Below are positions 63,484 to 64,000 of a DNA stretch of 64,000 bases, piece after piece. Where the stretch lies: assembly GCA_037176885.1 (NCBI GenBank), contig JAWWNJ010000076.1:124001-188000 (forward strand). Reading direction: 5' to 3'. The notes under the pieces are model-generated. The model was given only the letters and a program-made list of their open reading frames with translations. It was not told where the DNA came from and ran no database searches. Source of the stretch: Favolaschia claudopus. Its lineage: Eukaryota > Basidiomycota > Agaricomycetes > Agaricales > Mycenaceae. Made by a program: the position numbers and the translations under genes. Position 1 is the first letter of the stretch. The number at the start of each line of letters is the position of its first letter.

Positions 63484-64000
63484 TTGACGGGAAGGGAAAG
63501 ACTTCATGTAAAATGATTTGGATCTTCAGAATCTTTCTCTTTCAGAGCATGGGGTTGTTTACCACCGTTTTCACAAAGCACTACATAGTACCTCGGGCCG
63601 CGTCGACCAAGCGAGCTCTGAGCCAGGCCCGGTAGATTATTTTTCGGAATTTATCGTACTTTTATTGTATTCTTACGACGTACAGTGATTCGCAAATTAA
63701 GCAACTAGACTTTGTAATTATAAACTACTATGAGGGATAGTGGGCTCTGCTGCGCGTGCGTGGGCCTACTGCGATTATTTTTCTACAAAATTCCCGTAGC
63801 CAGTGAATCAGAGGGAGAGCCAGATATGCTTCGAAATGAATGTAGACACAAGGGTGAAACGTGAACATTTGGTTGAACTACCACAGTGCCCAAACAACAA
63901 GTAGAAAATGCGGAACAGGAAGGCGAAGCACATATCTATAAGGTCTATGACTAGATACAGCGGAGCTACGGAGCCATTGAGAGGCAGATATTCTGAGATT
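63484..64000. other. No gene recognised
   Basis: No coding, RNA or repeat signal could be supported up to the window end. Confidence 0.3.

Overview
The window looks like a transposon-rich stretch of a mushroom-forming basidiomycete (Agaricomycete) nuclear genome. The reasons are spliceosomal introns of about 40-190 nt with GTRNG donors and YAG acceptors, proteins with the style of agaric families (a JmjC-associated region, an F-box protein behind a coiled coil, a neurofibromin-type RasGAP, double CENP-V/GFA domains), and typical agaric mobile DNA (chromodomain Ty3/Gypsy elements, Crypton-type tyrosine recombinases, a Tad/I-like LINE). All gene models were read by eye from splice signals and codon phase. 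No database search was possible.

Layout. 1-5,762: three or four intron-containing host-type genes (a JmjC-associated-like gene running off the left edge, a short hypothetical, a Pro-rich hypothetical, a small coiled-coil protein). 6,258-7,505: a segment with a diverged second copy at 51,698-52,275. 7,625-16,970: two nested, internally deleted Ty3/Gypsy copies (called A and B). 17,093-21,203: a Crypton-type tyrosine recombinase gene and a protein-kinase-like gene. 21,617-24,340: an F-box gene, a 5'-truncated LINE and a truncated F-box paralogue. 24,518-26,928: a multi-exon gene related to part of the retrotransposon's third ORF. 28,926-31,215: a second, chimeric tyrosine recombinase between two diverged direct repeats. 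31,364-42,022: the reference LTR element, about 10.7 kb with both LTRs. 42,690-44,060: another leader/gag fragment. 46,131-62,000: decayed or partial host genes (RasGAP, OPT transporter, MFS monocarboxylate-type transporter, amino-acid transporter, N-terminal signalling-domain fragments) and one apparently intact GFA/CENP-V gene. 62,200-63,335: two terminal-inverted-repeat elements, one with an 8-bp target-site duplication.

The most unusual object is the Ty3/Gypsy family. Between its chromodomain integrase and the 3' LTR it carries an intact 1,078-codon third ORF with an RRM-like segment and a long Arg/Ser domain. Its 5' leader, between LTR and gag, carries long hairpins whose stems covary between copies and a short hairpin that keeps a GNRA tetraloop while its closing pair changes T-A to C-G. 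All three copies with an integrase have lost reverse transcriptase and RNase H through different deletions, yet keep integrase-core, chromodomain and ORF3 sequence. This suggests a non-autonomous chromovirus lineage with conserved RNA structure and an SR-like protein. That interpretation is inference; the structures and ORFs are directly visible.
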